A stretch of 64,000 bases of DNA, taken from the NCBI RefSeq assembly GCF_037039395.1, contig NZ_CP146243.1:62001-126000 (forward strand). The letters are read 5' to 3'. Origin of the DNA: Agrobacterium vitis (lineage in GTDB: Bacteria > Pseudomonadota > Alphaproteobacteria > Rhizobiales > Rhizobiaceae). The notes beneath the pieces were generated by a model. It made no database searches and was not told the DNA's origin. It saw only the letters and a list, made by a program, of their open reading frames with translations. Made by a program: the position numbers and the translations under genes. Shown piece by piece: positions 1 through 10,468 of the stretch; the first letter of the stretch is position 1; every line of letters starts with the position of its first letter.

Positions 1-3000
1 GATCGAGATCCGCGAAATAGGATTGGTACGTCGCGTAGCTTTTGCCTTTGCACACGGCCGCCGACACGAGCTTCGGCGGGGTCGGCTCCGCCGGCGGGCC
101 TTTCTTCGCCGCCGCCGCGACCAATTGTGCGATCTCGGCATCCGTACCTTTTGAGGCCAGGCGGACCGGGCCGGGCGAGGTAGGCAAATCCAGCATCGCG
201 CTACTGCCGACGCCGCCGCCGCCGCTGGAAAACCCTTTGCCCCATTGTTTCCTGGTAACGATCCTGAACTTAATGTCGCGGATACCGGCCGAAAACGAGA
301 ACGTGAAGATCGCAGTGCCAACCAGCGCGCCTCCCGGCTGCTGACCGACGCGAATTTGCAGGAGTGCCGCGAAGCGGAACATCGCGATGCTCGCCTGCCC
401 GCCAGCCGACACGAAACCCTCGATAGTGCTGAGCGTCCTGCCGTCCTTCTTGAAGCTGCGTAGGAATATGCCGCTTGTGACGCGGCCGTTGCCCTTGAGC
501 GGCCCGATTTCGAATGCGACGACGGCGCCGAATTCGAAGGAGGCTTCAAACCCGACGATCCCGCCGGGCGTGGCGTAGAGCGCCAGATGTCCGCCTCCGC
601 CGTAAACGCCGATATTGATGAGGAAGGGCGTTTCGGGCGTGGAGAGGCCGACTTTAAACATCGCCTCGGTGCCATCGAAGGGAAGGATGCATGAGGTAGT
701 CAGCGAAAGGTTGCTGATGCCAAGGACGCCGAGACTGAGGCCCATGGGCGGCATTTCATAACCGGCCTCGATGCCCGGCGGATCAAACAGCAGGCGGATA
801 TAAAAGCCGTTGCTGCTGAACGATAGGTACGAACTCACTTGCTGTAGGAATTCGACCATCTTGCCGAGTTCGACGTCGACGATGTTGGTCTTGAACTTGC
901 CGCCGGTCTCGCTGCCGAATTTCGCACCATCGAATGACAGTGTCACGATGTCGAACGCGTCGCCAAAAAGGTTAAGTGAGAACGGGCCTAGATCTCCGCT
1001 CGAATTCACCTCGGGTGTCCCACCCTTCACCAGATCGATAACCGTACGTGCCTTTAAGGTGAGCCGTGTTCCGTTCTCAGGAATGAAGATCGGAGGGAGC
1101 GAGCCAACTTCCGTGTCGAGGTCGTAGGCAAGTGTGATCCGGGACGGGATCAGTTCCCTCAGCCGGCGTTCGATTTCCTGCTTGATCGCTCCGAAGTCGA
1201 TGATCGACGCCACATCGCCGCGCAGCACCTCTTTCAGGAGTTCTTCCAACGTTCGCGTCATTGCGCGCAGGATGAACAGCGGTGCGTTCGGTCCATTGCC
1301 CTGTTCATCATAGGACTGTGTTGGCTGGCTCGCTTCCTGGTCCCACGACCGCAGCAACCCGAGGAGTTTCTTGGCCGCCGACACTTTTACCGTGACTTCG
1401 CCGTGCCCGGCGAGATCGTTGGCGATCGTCCGCAGGAGGATGGCCTGTTTCACCATGCCATCCGTTGGGGGTTTGGGCAGCGGATCCGGCACTGTCGGGA
1501 CATAAGCGTAGAGCGAGCCCTTCAGTCGTTTTACGACGCCCGCGGCCACGGCAGGCGGAAGCATTTTTGATAGATCGTCGATTGACGTATCAAGCTGACC
1601 CCTGGCGTCCCTCGCCTTTTCAAACACCGAAGCGAGATCGCCAGTTACCACAGCCAATGGCGAACTGGCAGTGGTGACCGCCTTTTTGACGATCGCGTCA
1701 TAGACCTGGTCGATGCGGGCGGCGCCCTGCGCGAGGAATGCCAGCACGCGGCGCTCGAACGCTTCCTTGTCGGCCTCAAAGTCCTTCAACACATCGGCTG
1801 CCTTCTGCTCCCCGAAACCGATCAGCCTGTTGAGGATGCTGCTGCCAATTTCATGTAGCCCCTTCGTCTTCAGGGCCTCCCGAACGTCCTTGATCGACGA
1901 CTCCACTTCGGAAAGGGGGGTGTCGGAACTCTTGATGACATTGCGGATCGCCGTGACCGCGACGTTGATCTTGACCACGACCACGTCGAGGTCGGTGGCG
2001 ATCTTGGTCAGGTATGAATTTTGCGTCTTGTCCGTCAGGGCCGCATGGGCGGCAGTCAGCCAAGCGCCCACCCCGCCAATTTGGGCGTCGGCGGCCAAGC
2101 GCAGTGCGTCTAGTTTCTTGGTGAGATCCTCCCTGTGCTGCGCCCGGGATGCCTTTGGATCGGACTTGTTCGCCAGCGGCATGACGGGCACGCCCGCCAT
2201 GGAGGTCGCTTCGACAAGCTGGACGCTGGTGGTGAGAATTGGCAGGACGAGGCCGAGAATATCCTTTCGGGCGGTAACGGCGGCGTTGCTAGCGTCGCGC
2301 TCGTCCGTCACGCTCACATCGGCCCATTTCCAGAGCGCCGGATCGCCATTAGGGCTTGGGGAAGTTTGCGCGGGCAGGTCGTAGGGCGGCGGCTCGAGAC
2401 CGTTGCCAAAGGCGTCATCGTCGTTAAGGAAGCTGGCCAGCGGCAGGACGATCCCCTGAACCGTCTGTAGCACCGCCAGCCGGTCGTTGTTGAGTTCCTG
2501 CAGCGACCGTAACGCCAGCATCAGAGGTGCGGCGAAATCGTCCGGCTGGGTACATCCGGCAGCTATCTTGTCCGAGAACGCGCGATAGGCTGCTATACCG
2601 TGATTCAATCCGACGATCGCATGGACAAACTTGTCGTCCGCGAATTTGATCTGATTCGCCAACTGACTCAGGTTTACGCGCAGCTTAGCCAGGTTTCCTG
2701 CGATCAACTTGTGCTTGCTGCCAAGCGCCATCAGCTTCTTTTCGAGCTTGACCAGTTTTCCGCTTGAAGGGTCGGTCACTGCCAGCACACCGATCCGGAA
2801 CCTGATTAGTGCGGCCGCCAGCGCGAAGGGGCCCGACTTGCTGTCGTCCCAGGTTGTGCAGTCCTGGGTTCCGTCGACAATGCAGCTAGCCAGATCCTCG
2901 ACGAGATCGATCGGCAGGATCGTGTGGACGAGGTCATCGAGACCACCCAGCATGTTCTGGCAAAAGAAGGATGCATCCTTCGCCAGCGATCGTCCGATAT

Positions 3001-6000
3001 CGACCAGGGACAGAAGCCGCGTCTCGGCGGCGCCTATAACTCGACCGGCGTCGTCAAGGGTTTCGAGAACCGTGAGGACCGACTGCAGGCCGTTTTCCTG
3101 CAGTGCTTTCGTCCGCTTGTCGACCGTATCAACAATGTCGAATATCTGCGACCAGATATAACCCTGCAATTGCTCCGCCGCGGCTTTCCTGATGGACATG
3201 GCTTCTGCTTTGAGGCGCGCCTCCAACGGCGATGCGACGCTAGCCTCCAGGCTCGAGGCAACACCGGCCTGGAACGCCGCGAAATCAAACAGCTGCTTGG
3301 TCGTATCCGTAACGCCCGGCCAAGTTAAATCGGCGTTCAATCCCGCATCGATCGCGTCCGAAAGGGCCTTGGCGACCGCGTCTTCGTCAATGGAAGCCAG
3401 GCCGAACTTGACATCAGGCAGCGGCAAGGAGAACACGCTGCTCTTCAGCGGCTTCATGACCTCATCGCGGAGGATGTCGCGTGCAATGCTTCGCAATTTC
3501 TGCGGAGACAAAAATGGCTCGATGACTTTTAGAAGCGGAGCGACCTCCGCGTTGAATTTTTCCAACAACTGCGTGGATGCGTCATCGAGAACCTTGCGCC
3601 CCGCTTCGCGGATGGGCGTCACCGGATCGCGCAGCACCCTATCCAACGCGCTGACAAAACCGCGTCCGGTAGTGTAGACCGTCGTATAGGCGGCGAGAGA
3701 AGCCGTCACGTTGTCATTGGCGGGTGGCGCTGCCAGTGCGACAGCGATGGCGTCCACCAGCGCTGTCCGCGTCGACATGACATCGGGGTAAATCTTGGCA
3801 AGCGCGGCGGAACCCTCAAGCCCATTGAACTTCATTGCGTTGAGGCGCTCAGTAAACTCCATTAGAATCGCCTGCGCCGGAAGCAGGACGCGTTCCCGGA
3901 CAAGCCGGTCAGCGTCGCCGGCCAGGCCGCCGCCGAATTCCGTCAATTCCTGCAGCTTCGGTGTAAATGCGCTCCCGATGACGATTTCGATGATCTCTCT
4001 AAGCGAGACGAGACCAAGAAGCTTTGCGTTCATGTTGAACATGTCGCTAGCTTTTTGGACGGCTTTCAATGCGTCGATATTGTCGGGCAGTTGTTCTGGT
4101 ACCGGAACCGATACGTGCCCCTGCTCGAGTTGCACTTGCGCCTTCGGCTTCACGTCGTTGGCGCCGATGGCGCCGAGCGGTCGGCAGATGGCTTTAATGT
4201 CGAATTCGCCGCGGCCGACGGCGCCGCCGCGATCTCCAGCCGCGCCGTAGCTCATCGCCGGAGACGAATGGAGCACGAGCAGAAAGACCTCGTTGATATT
4301 CTTCCCATCCGCGAACGGCTTTTCACCGAAGCCGTTCAACGCGTAGTTCGGGTCGTACACCACATCGACCGGGGCCATCGGTTGCGTCGTCAAGCGCTCG
4401 ACCTGACCGAGCTTGACCCTTGCTCGCCGCACGGCGGGATAGAACGGCGGTTGATCCACGCCCTGCATGTAGGCGTCACTGGCGAACATGGTGTTGTCCA
4501 CCAGGGGACTGTACGCGGATGTATCCGAGCGATCCGCCACCGGCTGGCCGCCTTCAGCAGCAAACGTCATCGACAGCGTTTCCAACTGGGTGTCGCCGGC
4601 CTCTTTTTCGGGCGCGTAAGTTAGTTTCGCGCCATAGACATCCACCTCGACGAGACCGAGATTCGTGGTTGGTCCATCGAAATTGCCGAGCGCGTTATAG
4701 TGCTCGCAAATTCGCTTGATCGAAGCCTGGTTGTTCGCTGCCGCGTTGTCGATGAAGATGAGCGGCATGCGCACGGGAATCTGACCATCAACCAGCAGGT
4801 CGAACTTCACCTCGCTGCCGCGGCGCTTCGCGGTCCTCGGCCAGAATGCCGCGCCGGTGGCATCATCGGGCAACGCGATCAGGCCGCTTGACAGGATACC
4901 GCTGTCGTCGGGATTGCCGAGCCCGCGGTCGAACGGATCGACAATGTCCGGCGTCACCGTCGTTACCAGCTTAAGCCCGCTGAACGGCAGCCTGCGGCCG
5001 TCGTCGGGCTGTCGGAAGGCGGGGAACGCCTTGTCGGGCTTGCCAATCCGCAGGAACATTCGCTGGCGAAGGACCGCGACGGGTCCCGACCGGCCTTCGA
5101 CGAGCTGGAAACGCCGCTCGGTGATCTTAATGAGCGCGCACCGTATGCCGATGGGGAAAAGATAGCCCTTGTAGACGACCTCGGCGCTGATGTCGCGCCC
5201 GAGCACAATGCGGTGCCGCCAGCGCTCGATGGACAATGCGTCGAAAAACGAATCGCCCCGTCCATCCAGAATCGAGGCGGGAGGCTCGAAGCTGGCATTG
5301 ACGCGCAGGAACCCGCCAAGCGAGGAAAGCGCCAGTTCGAGGCCTTCGGGATCGAGCGGGCGCGGCACATAGACATCATTGAACAACCAAGGCTTTTCGC
5401 CACTGGCGAGCGTTGCCGGCCACCCGTCGGTCGACACCTGGAAACCCGCGGGAGGCTCGCGCTGGTCGATGCCAAGCCTGGCGCCGGTCTCCGGCTTAAT
5501 GCGCCCCATGACGGGAAGCCCATGCAGCGATGTCAAGGCGACGAGCTCGTGTCGGTCGAAGGCATCCAGCGAAGTTCGGAACTTCGATGGAAGCGAAACC
5601 CTTTTCGTCTGGAAGTCTTGCGTGGTCAGGCCACGCGACATTTCCCACGGCGCGTATGGGCCGCGCAACGGCGGGCGATTGCGACGCGCCGGGGCCGGTC
5701 GTCGGAAGAACCCCGCGGTAGCGTAGCCGATGTCGCGGACAAAGGCCTCGGGGTAAAAATCTGGCGACCAAACAGCGCGGACAGTTGTGCTAAGGTTAGT
5801 TTCGAGTTCGGCTGTCCAAAGCGGTTCGCTGACTGTTTTGTCGCCAGGCGCCGCGTCACCGAAAATCCAGGAAGGAACGGCGCGCCGTGTACGGAACCGG
5901 CCGTCCTGCGCAGGCGAAAGGAAAAGCCTGAACGGCATTTCGATTGCCGTCTCGAAGCGGGAGGGCGGCGCCGTGGCAAACGCAGTCGCCGCCGCGATAC

Positions 6001-9000
6001 GATCCTCGGCCCTGACATAGGTGTCAGGCCATGGCTGGGGTATCGGCTTTCCGTCCTCGTCTGAAAGCCAGCCGCCCCGTGTGAAGCCCTGATGGAGAAG
6101 TTGGCTGGCAAGATCGTGATCCTCGACCTGGTCCCACGCCGGGCGGCGGCTGCCGTCGCGATAGGGCTTCAACATCTTCTCGGCCCGGCGCACGACCGCC
6201 AACTCATGGCGTGACCAGTTCGTCAGTTCCTCGATTGATAGCGGCATCCCACCGCCGGGTCGGGATTGGTCGAAATCGTCGGTGTTGATCCTGAACGCGA
6301 GCCTTGAGGGGCCCGACAGGCGAGCTCGCGCGACTTTCCTGGGCTTTTCCTCGCCGCCTAGGCCGAGCGTCGTAAGCGCGGCAATTGCGTTCTGGCTGAT
6401 GAACTGTGCGAAGGCAGCGAGATCGTCATCCTTCACCTTTTTGACAACGCCGGTCGTTCCCTGCTCGCCACGCTGCCTTTCGATGAGGCCGCGCATTTGT
6501 CGGCGACCCTCGAAAGTTTGAAGTTCCGGGATTGCCTTGACGAGTGCGAGGCTTGAACTTTGCGAGTCGTAGCGGCATTTGAACTCGCTAAAAAATGGGT
6601 CCCGTATGCTTCTTGCAAGTTCGGTCTGCGCGGTGACTGCTTTCGCCTGAGCCTCCTCGGAGGAGGGAAACTTGCGCTTGGCATTGTCCAGAAAGGCCGC
6701 CTTTTCCTCGGCGAACACCGGATCTTCCGGAGCATCGTCGAACAGGACGCTCTTGGATGATGCCACGGATGACACCATTTCGGCGGCGAAGCGTGCTGCC
6801 GGATCGAGGAAATCCGGTCCTACGTAGATTTTCTGTTCCGGCGTCAGGGCAAACTTCGCGGCGGGCGGGACAAACGCGTCCCACGCTTCGCGGAAAGCAA
6901 GGAATTTCGCGACGGCGTCGACTTTGGCGGCGTCCTCGGAAAGCCCATCGACAATTTTGTTTAGGTCGGTTCGCCAGCCTCTCCGTCGCTTTTCCAATTC
7001 GGGCGCCGCTTCCAACTGCACCCCGGGTTTTGGGTCCACCACATAGGCGGTGCGCAATTGGTCGAGAAGCCGCCGCGCGAGAAGCGCCTGGTTGGGCTTG
7101 CCATTGTCCAACGACGGCTTGCCGAGCGCGGCAAGTGGGTAGGCCGGCAACGCCGGACGGGCCTCGCGCTGCTCAAAGAAAGCCTCTTCCGCGATATGCT
7201 GCGGGGGCAGTTCGACGATCATCATTGGTCGCGGGTCATAGGTCGGATCACCCGGAACGGCATTGGATCCTCTGTGCACCTGGGCCAGGCCACGCGGCCG
7301 TAGGTAGGGACCGTTGTCCTCATAGGTCAGATCGAGCCCAAGGAAACTGTAGGTCATGGTGGCAAGGTCGCGCCACCGCAGGATACGAAGCATCGCTCCT
7401 TCCATCGGGAGAGAGAACCGTGCCCCAAATAATCCGTCCGCCGGCTTCGCGCTTGCTGTCCAGCCAAGCGAGATCCGCCCGAGACCAGGCTCCACGGCTG
7501 CCTCGCCATTGAGGCCGTGCATACGGAACAAAACTTCCCTTCCGTTCGGGAAAGTCAGGTCGACGCTATGTTCCTGCACCCCGGTCGATGGCTTCTGGTC
7601 GCCGCTTGGGGGGCCGAGGTCCTTCAGTGCGATCGCCGTACTCAAGACGAGAGCATGAAGTTCAAATACTGTCAGCGTGCCATTGCTTGCCCTCAGGCGA
7701 GCCGGCGCATGGACGATGTTATCCCCCGGCTCGGACCGCTTCTCTTCTGGTGAAGATGCGATAAGGGGACCGTGCGCCGTCGAGACCTCGAATGCGGCGG
7801 CCCGCAGCGAAAACTGTGCCTCAAGGTTAAGAACCGAGGCGTCCGGCGGGCCTGACAGCGTCAACCGGGAATCGGAGAAACGGAACGGTCCTTCCTCCAG
7901 CGGGGGCCTTTTCGGCCGGCTTGTCGAAATGACCAAGCCGCCGCTCAACTTTGCGACCGTGACGATTTCCGGCGTGCCATTTCTGCCGGCGCCATCGACG
8001 CGCGTCAGATAGACGAGTGTACCCTCCCTGACGGCGTGGTCCTTAAGGATAGCCGACGGCCTTTGCTTGTTGCTGAGGTTGTGTTCGGCGAGGAACGTTT
8101 CGGTACCGCCGACCGTCGTGGGATCGCGAAGCATCCCGATAGTGCGGATCAGCGCGGCGTCCTGGGGCCGGCCGGAATCAGCTTGCGTGACGTCCCCTGT
8201 TTCCGGCGGAGGGACTTCACGCCAGATTTCTACCTCCGGCGCCCATATCAGCGTGAGGTTCGCGGGAGCAGACGCGACATTTGAGGCTATAGGGCGAGTC
8301 GCGATCGAGAGGCGCCCTGTAAAAGCTTCATTCTTCCTGCGGACCGCCAGCAGCCACCGCATCGGCTTGGCCGCGGATGACCATGGCAGCTTGATGAATA
8401 GACCCAATGCCGAGCGGCTGTCGGACATAAGGAGCCGGCGTCCGAAAATCTTGCTGCGGAAGGCGTTGGCAATCTTGGTCCCGCAGTCGACTTTCAAAGG
8501 CTTTTCGATTTTCAGTTCGTCCAGCGAAACCGCATTTACCAGCGAGATTGTGCCCGTCCCGAATACCCAGTTGGTGGCTTTGATGAAGGTCTCACCGGTC
8601 GCCTGGAATTTGTGAGGGTCATCTGCGTCAAGCTGAATGTTAGAGTGTCGGAACTCGAAGATCAGCTCAAAAAATTCAGGTGCCGAACCGGCCCGCGCCA
8701 GTTCCATTCCGGAGATTGTCAGTCGTATGTCGCGGATGGCGGTTGGAAGGCGACCTTTGTACCGCGCCGGAATTTGCGTCATGTACGCTTTGGCCCGTTC
8801 GCCGAAATCCACTTCCCGAAACGAACGGACGTGATCTCCGCCAAAGGTGATTTCGATGATGGATCGGGTGGGACGTGTCGGGTCGGGATTGATGGCGACC
8901 GCCCAGATCTTGGGTACGTTCGCAGAGGCGGCGCCGGTCGCATATGCGGCAGATGTCGCGCCCACCCCCACCAGCAACTGCCGACGGCTGAGAACGATAC

Positions 9001-9097
9001 CAGCCTGACCTCTGCCTCGAACACTTGCGTCAGGCTCAAACAATTCAGGATATGGATCTAAATCGGACGAATTCGCAGACAAACTGCCATCTGCCAT
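1..9097 (-). CDS. Giant Tat-exported protein of unknown function (3' end outside window)
   Basis: One open frame runs on the minus strand from an ATG at 9097 to the window edge, 3032 codons with no stop. The start has a GGGGAGAG Shine-Dalgarno-like stretch just upstream. Residues 37-44 read SRRQLLVG, a twin-arginine motif, followed by a small-residue segment ending near residue 59 (GAASA), so Tat export is likely. The first half is rich in beta-type sequence. Roughly residues 1500-2600 are more helical and Lys/Glu/Ala-rich. The last visible 300 residues are Gly-rich and beta-like (for example GVYGGGGHLALYATPGG). I recognise no family, catalytic motif or classical repeat. It stands alone, with about 700 bp of gene-free DNA upstream. 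A giant surface or secreted protein is an inference; the reading frame itself is solid. Confidence 0.88.
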   Translation of the reverse strand, partial: MADGSLSANSSDLDPYPELFEPDASVRGRGQAGIVLSRRQLLVGVGATSAAYATGAASANVPKIWAVAINPDPTRPTRSIIEITFGGDHVRSFREVDFGERAKAYMTQIPARYKGRLPTAIRDIRLTISGMELARAGSAPEFFELIFEFRHSNIQLDADDPHKFQATGETFIKATNWVFGTGTISLVNAVSLDELKIEKPLKVDCGTKIANAFRSKIFGRRLLMSDSRSALGLFIKLPWSSAAKPMRWLLAVRRKNEAFTGRLSIATRPIASNVASAPANLTLIWAPEVEIWREVPPPETGDVTQADSGRPQDAALIRTIGMLRDPTTVGGTETFLAEHNLSNKQRPSAILKDHAVREGTLVYLTRVDGAGRNGTPEIVTVAKLSGGLVISTSRPKRPPLEEGPFRFSDSRLTLSGPPDASVLNLEAQFSLRAAAFEVSTAHGPLIASSPEEKRSEPGDNIVHAPARLRASNGTLTVFELHALVLSTAIALKDLGPPSGDQKPSTGVQEHSVDLTFPNGREVLFRMHGLNGEAAVEPGLGRISLGWTASAKPADGLFGARFSLPMEGAMLRILRWRDLATMTYSFLGLDLTYEDNGPYLRPRGLAQVHRGSNAVPGDPTYDPRPMMIVELPPQHIAEEAFFEQREARPALPAYPLAALGKPSLDNGKPNQALLARRLLDQLRTAYVVDPKPGVQLEAAPELEKRRRGWRTDLNKIVDGLSEDAAKVDAVAKFLAFREAWDAFVPPAAKFALTPEQKIYVGPDFLDPAARFAAEMVSSVASSKSVLFDDAPEDPVFAEEKAAFLDNAKRKFPSSEEAQAKAVTAQTELARSIRDPFFSEFKCRYDSQSSSLALVKAIPELQTFEGRRQMRGLIERQRGEQGTTGVVKKVKDDDLAAFAQFISQNAIAALTTLGLGGEEKPRKVARARLSGPSRLAFRINTDDFDQSRPGGGMPLSIEELTNWSRHELAVVRRAEKMLKPYRDGSRRPAWDQVEDHDLASQLLHQGFTRGGWLSDEDGKPIPQPWPDTYVRAEDRIAAATAFATAPPSRFETAIEMPFRLFLSPAQDGRFRTRRAVPSWIFGDAAPGDKTVSEPLWTAELETNLSTTVRAVWSPDFYPEAFVRDIGYATAGFFRRPAPARRNRPPLRGPYAPWEMSRGLTTQDFQTKRVSLPSKFRTSLDAFDRHELVALTSLHGLPVMGRIKPETGARLGIDQREPPAGFQVSTDGWPATLASGEKPWLFNDVYVPRPLDPEGLELALSSLGGFLRVNASFEPPASILDGRGDSFFDALSIERWRHRIVLGRDISAEVVYKGYLFPIGIRCALIKITERRFQLVEGRSGPVAVLRQRMFLRIGKPDKAFPAFRQPDDGRRLPFSGLKLVTTVTPDIVDPFDRGLGNPDDSGILSSGLIALPDDATGAAFWPRTAKRRGSEVKFDLLVDGQIPVRMPLIFIDNAAANNQASIKRICEHYNALGNFDGPTTNLGLVEVDVYGAKLTYAPEKEAGDTQLETLSMTFAAEGGQPVADRSDTSAYSPLVDNTMFASDAYMQGVDQPPFYPAVRRARVKLGQVERLTTQPMAPVDVVYDPNYALNGFGEKPFADGKNINEVFLLVLHSSPAMSYGAAGDRGGAVGRGEFDIKAICRPLGAIGANDVKPKAQVQLEQGHVSVPVPEQLPDNIDALKAVQKASDMFNMNAKLLGLVSLREIIEIVIGSAFTPKLQELTEFGGGLAGDADRLVRERVLLPAQAILMEFTERLNAMKFNGLEGSAALAKIYPDVMSTRTALVDAIAVALAAPPANDNVTASLAAYTTVYTTGRGFVSALDRVLRDPVTPIREAGRKVLDDASTQLLEKFNAEVAPLLKVIEPFLSPQKLRSIARDILRDEVMKPLKSSVFSLPLPDVKFGLASIDEDAVAKALSDAIDAGLNADLTWPGVTDTTKQLFDFAAFQAGVASSLEASVASPLEARLKAEAMSIRKAAAEQLQGYIWSQIFDIVDTVDKRTKALQENGLQSVLTVLETLDDAGRVIGAAETRLLSLVDIGRSLAKDASFFCQNMLGGLDDLVHTILPIDLVEDLASCIVDGTQDCTTWDDSKSGPFALAAALIRFRIGVLAVTDPSSGKLVKLEKKLMALGSKHKLIAGNLAKLRVNLSQLANQIKFADDKFVHAIVGLNHGIAAYRAFSDKIAAGCTQPDDFAAPLMLALRSLQELNNDRLAVLQTVQGIVLPLASFLNDDDAFGNGLEPPPYDLPAQTSPSPNGDPALWKWADVSVTDERDASNAAVTARKDILGLVLPILTTSVQLVEATSMAGVPVMPLANKSDPKASRAQHREDLTKKLDALRLAADAQIGGVGAWLTAAHAALTDKTQNSYLTKIATDLDVVVVKINVAVTAIRNVIKSSDTPLSEVESSIKDVREALKTKGLHEIGSSILNRLIGFGEQKAADVLKDFEADKEAFERRVLAFLAQGAARIDQVYDAIVKKAVTTASSPLAVVTGDLASVFEKARDARGQLDTSIDDLSKMLPPAVAAGVVKRLKGSLYAYVPTVPDPLPKPPTDGMVKQAILLRTIANDLAGHGEVTVKVSAAKKLLGLLRSWDQEASQPTQSYDEQGNGPNAPLFILRAMTRTLEELLKEVLRGDVASIIDFGAIKQEIERRLRELIPSRITLAYDLDTEVGSLPPIFIPENGTRLTLKARTVIDLVKGGTPEVNSSGDLGPFSLNLFGDAFDIVTLSFDGAKFGSETGGKFKTNIVDVELGKMVEFLQQVSSYLSFSSNGFYIRLLFDPPGIEAGYEMPPMGLSLGVLGISNLSLTTSCILPFDGTEAMFKVGLSTPETPFLINIGVYGGGGHLALYATPGGIVGFEASFEFGAVVAFEIGPLKGNGRVTSGIFLRSFKKDGRTLSTIEGFVSAGGQASIAMFRFAALLQIRVGQQPGGALVGTAIFTFSFSAGIRDIKFRIVTRKQWGKGFSSGGGGVGSSAMLDLPTSPGPVRLASKGTDAEIAQLVAAAAKKGPPAEPTPPKLVSAAVCKGKSYATYQSYFADLD

Positions 9098-9800
9098 GTC
9101 TCTCCCCACGGATTCATATGTGACTAGACTAAATTGGATGAAAATTGTAGTCGAGAAATAAAGGAAGACTAGTTAGTGCAAGACGATCTGGAGAACTAAA
9201 TACACGGTAGGCATGGAATCATACATGTTTCTCAGAAGCGCTTGCTTCTGAAATTCCTGGGATACCTTAATAATTCACAACTCAGACTAGTTGTCGAGTC
9301 AATTCGTACTGGAAATTTTAATAAGGCTTCTTACCCATCGTAACCATCGTTTGTCCCTTCACCGCCTCGCATTTGAAGACAGTTTCGAGAAATCATATGC
9401 GCGCATGCCGAGTCCCGTCGATGCGGAAATGAATCTTCCGGCATACACACACTAGCAGAGGTTGGACCGGCTCACGGAGGAGCCAGTCTCCATGTAGCTC
9501 TTACGTTCGGCCACCGGTACTTCCGGCAGAGATGACAACAGTGTAAAGCACATCCTTGCGAGGCTTGACTTAGGCGACAAATTGGCATCAGCCCTTCGGG
9601 AGATCATCCTAGGCATGCCACGCCCTGAAATAGGTCGTCAGACACTTTTCAGAAAAACGAACTCAGCGACTCGGTTTCTGAAGCGGCTAAACAACGCGCC
9701 CCACTCCTAAAGGGCGATACCGAGTTCCAGGGTTCAAAATTACCAAGTATACCTTGGTCTACAGCTGGGAGGAAAGCTTCAGCGTTTTCAAGCAGTCACA
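9098..9800. other. Gene-free stretch upstream of the giant gene
   Basis: About 700 bp without a convincing reading frame. The part nearest 9097 must carry the promoter of the giant gene, but I see no clear -35/-10 pair. No IS ends, tRNA or strong hairpin were noticed. Confidence 0.5.
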
Positions 9801-10103
9801 CTACTCCTTCAATACAACGCCCTTGGCTTTGCACATTTTGACGGTATCCGTATCGTAAGTGTAGCACTTTTTAGTCTCTGAAGAGTCGTCCGTCTTAAGG
9901 GCTTTTGCTTCTTTGCAAGCCGCTTCGAAGGTTGGCTTAGTAACAAACACATCAGGGTACTGCGGGGCGCTCGCTGTTGAGACCCTTACGGTACACGTGC
10001 CTCCGAAGCCGGGTCCGTGAAAGACAGAGTAGTCGGCAAACGCCTGCGAGGCACAACAAGTCGACCCCGCAATGAAACCTATGGCAATTAAGAGCGTTCT
10101 CAT
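9801..10103 (-). CDS. Small secreted protein, Cys-containing, unknown function
   Basis: A 100-residue protein starting MRTLLIAIGFIAG, with a typical Sec signal peptide that probably ends at SQAFA. The mature part is about 75 residues and carries four cysteines (in GTCTV, EAACK, KKCYT and VKMCK), suggesting a small disulphide-bonded periplasmic or secreted protein. An in-frame start lies 22 codons upstream, but this ATG is preferred because it begins the signal peptide and has GAGGA about 10 nt upstream. No neighbour shares its strand closely, so it is probably monocistronic. I do not recognise the family. Confidence 0.6.
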   Translation of the reverse strand: MRTLLIAIGFIAGSTCCASQAFADYSVFHGPGFGGTCTVRVSTASAPQYPDVFVTKPTFEAACKEAKALKTDDSSETKKCYTYDTDTVKMCKAKGVVLKE

Positions 10104-10468
10104 CAGGATTACGTCCTCGCTTAATAGTTGCGCCAACGTAACGATGACGATACTTCGATGCGCAGTCAAGAAAGACTACAAAAGGTTCGTGTAATTTATG
10201 CCGATTCGGCATCCAACGCGGAGATTATCTTAGAGTCGAAGAAGACGGACGGTGACATGCCGAAGGCAAAAATTGGCGGTGGCAATCGTCCAAGGACGCC
10301 GGCGAGTTGATCAGATGGCAGAGCGACTGGCCGCCACTTTTGCGGGTCCGAACACGAGCTGGTCGCAAAGTAAACGCCCGGATGTTCTGCTATAGATAGT
10401 AGTTTAAGCAAATACAAAGAAGCTGGCGTTGAAAGCGAATGCGGTTTGCTGACACCAGACTCCTTCGC
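10104..10468. other. Intergenic stretch, no gene recognised
   Basis: About 365 bp between the small secreted protein and the ScpB-like gene. Short frames on either strand show no protein-like composition and no ribosome binding site. It must hold the promoter of the small secreted gene and the 3' end of the scpB-like transcript. No clear terminator hairpin was seen. Confidence 0.4.

Noticed and set aside
9098..9800. Attachment site or IS remnant upstream of the giant gene
   Set aside because: No repeats shared with other parts of the window and no IS-like ends could be found.
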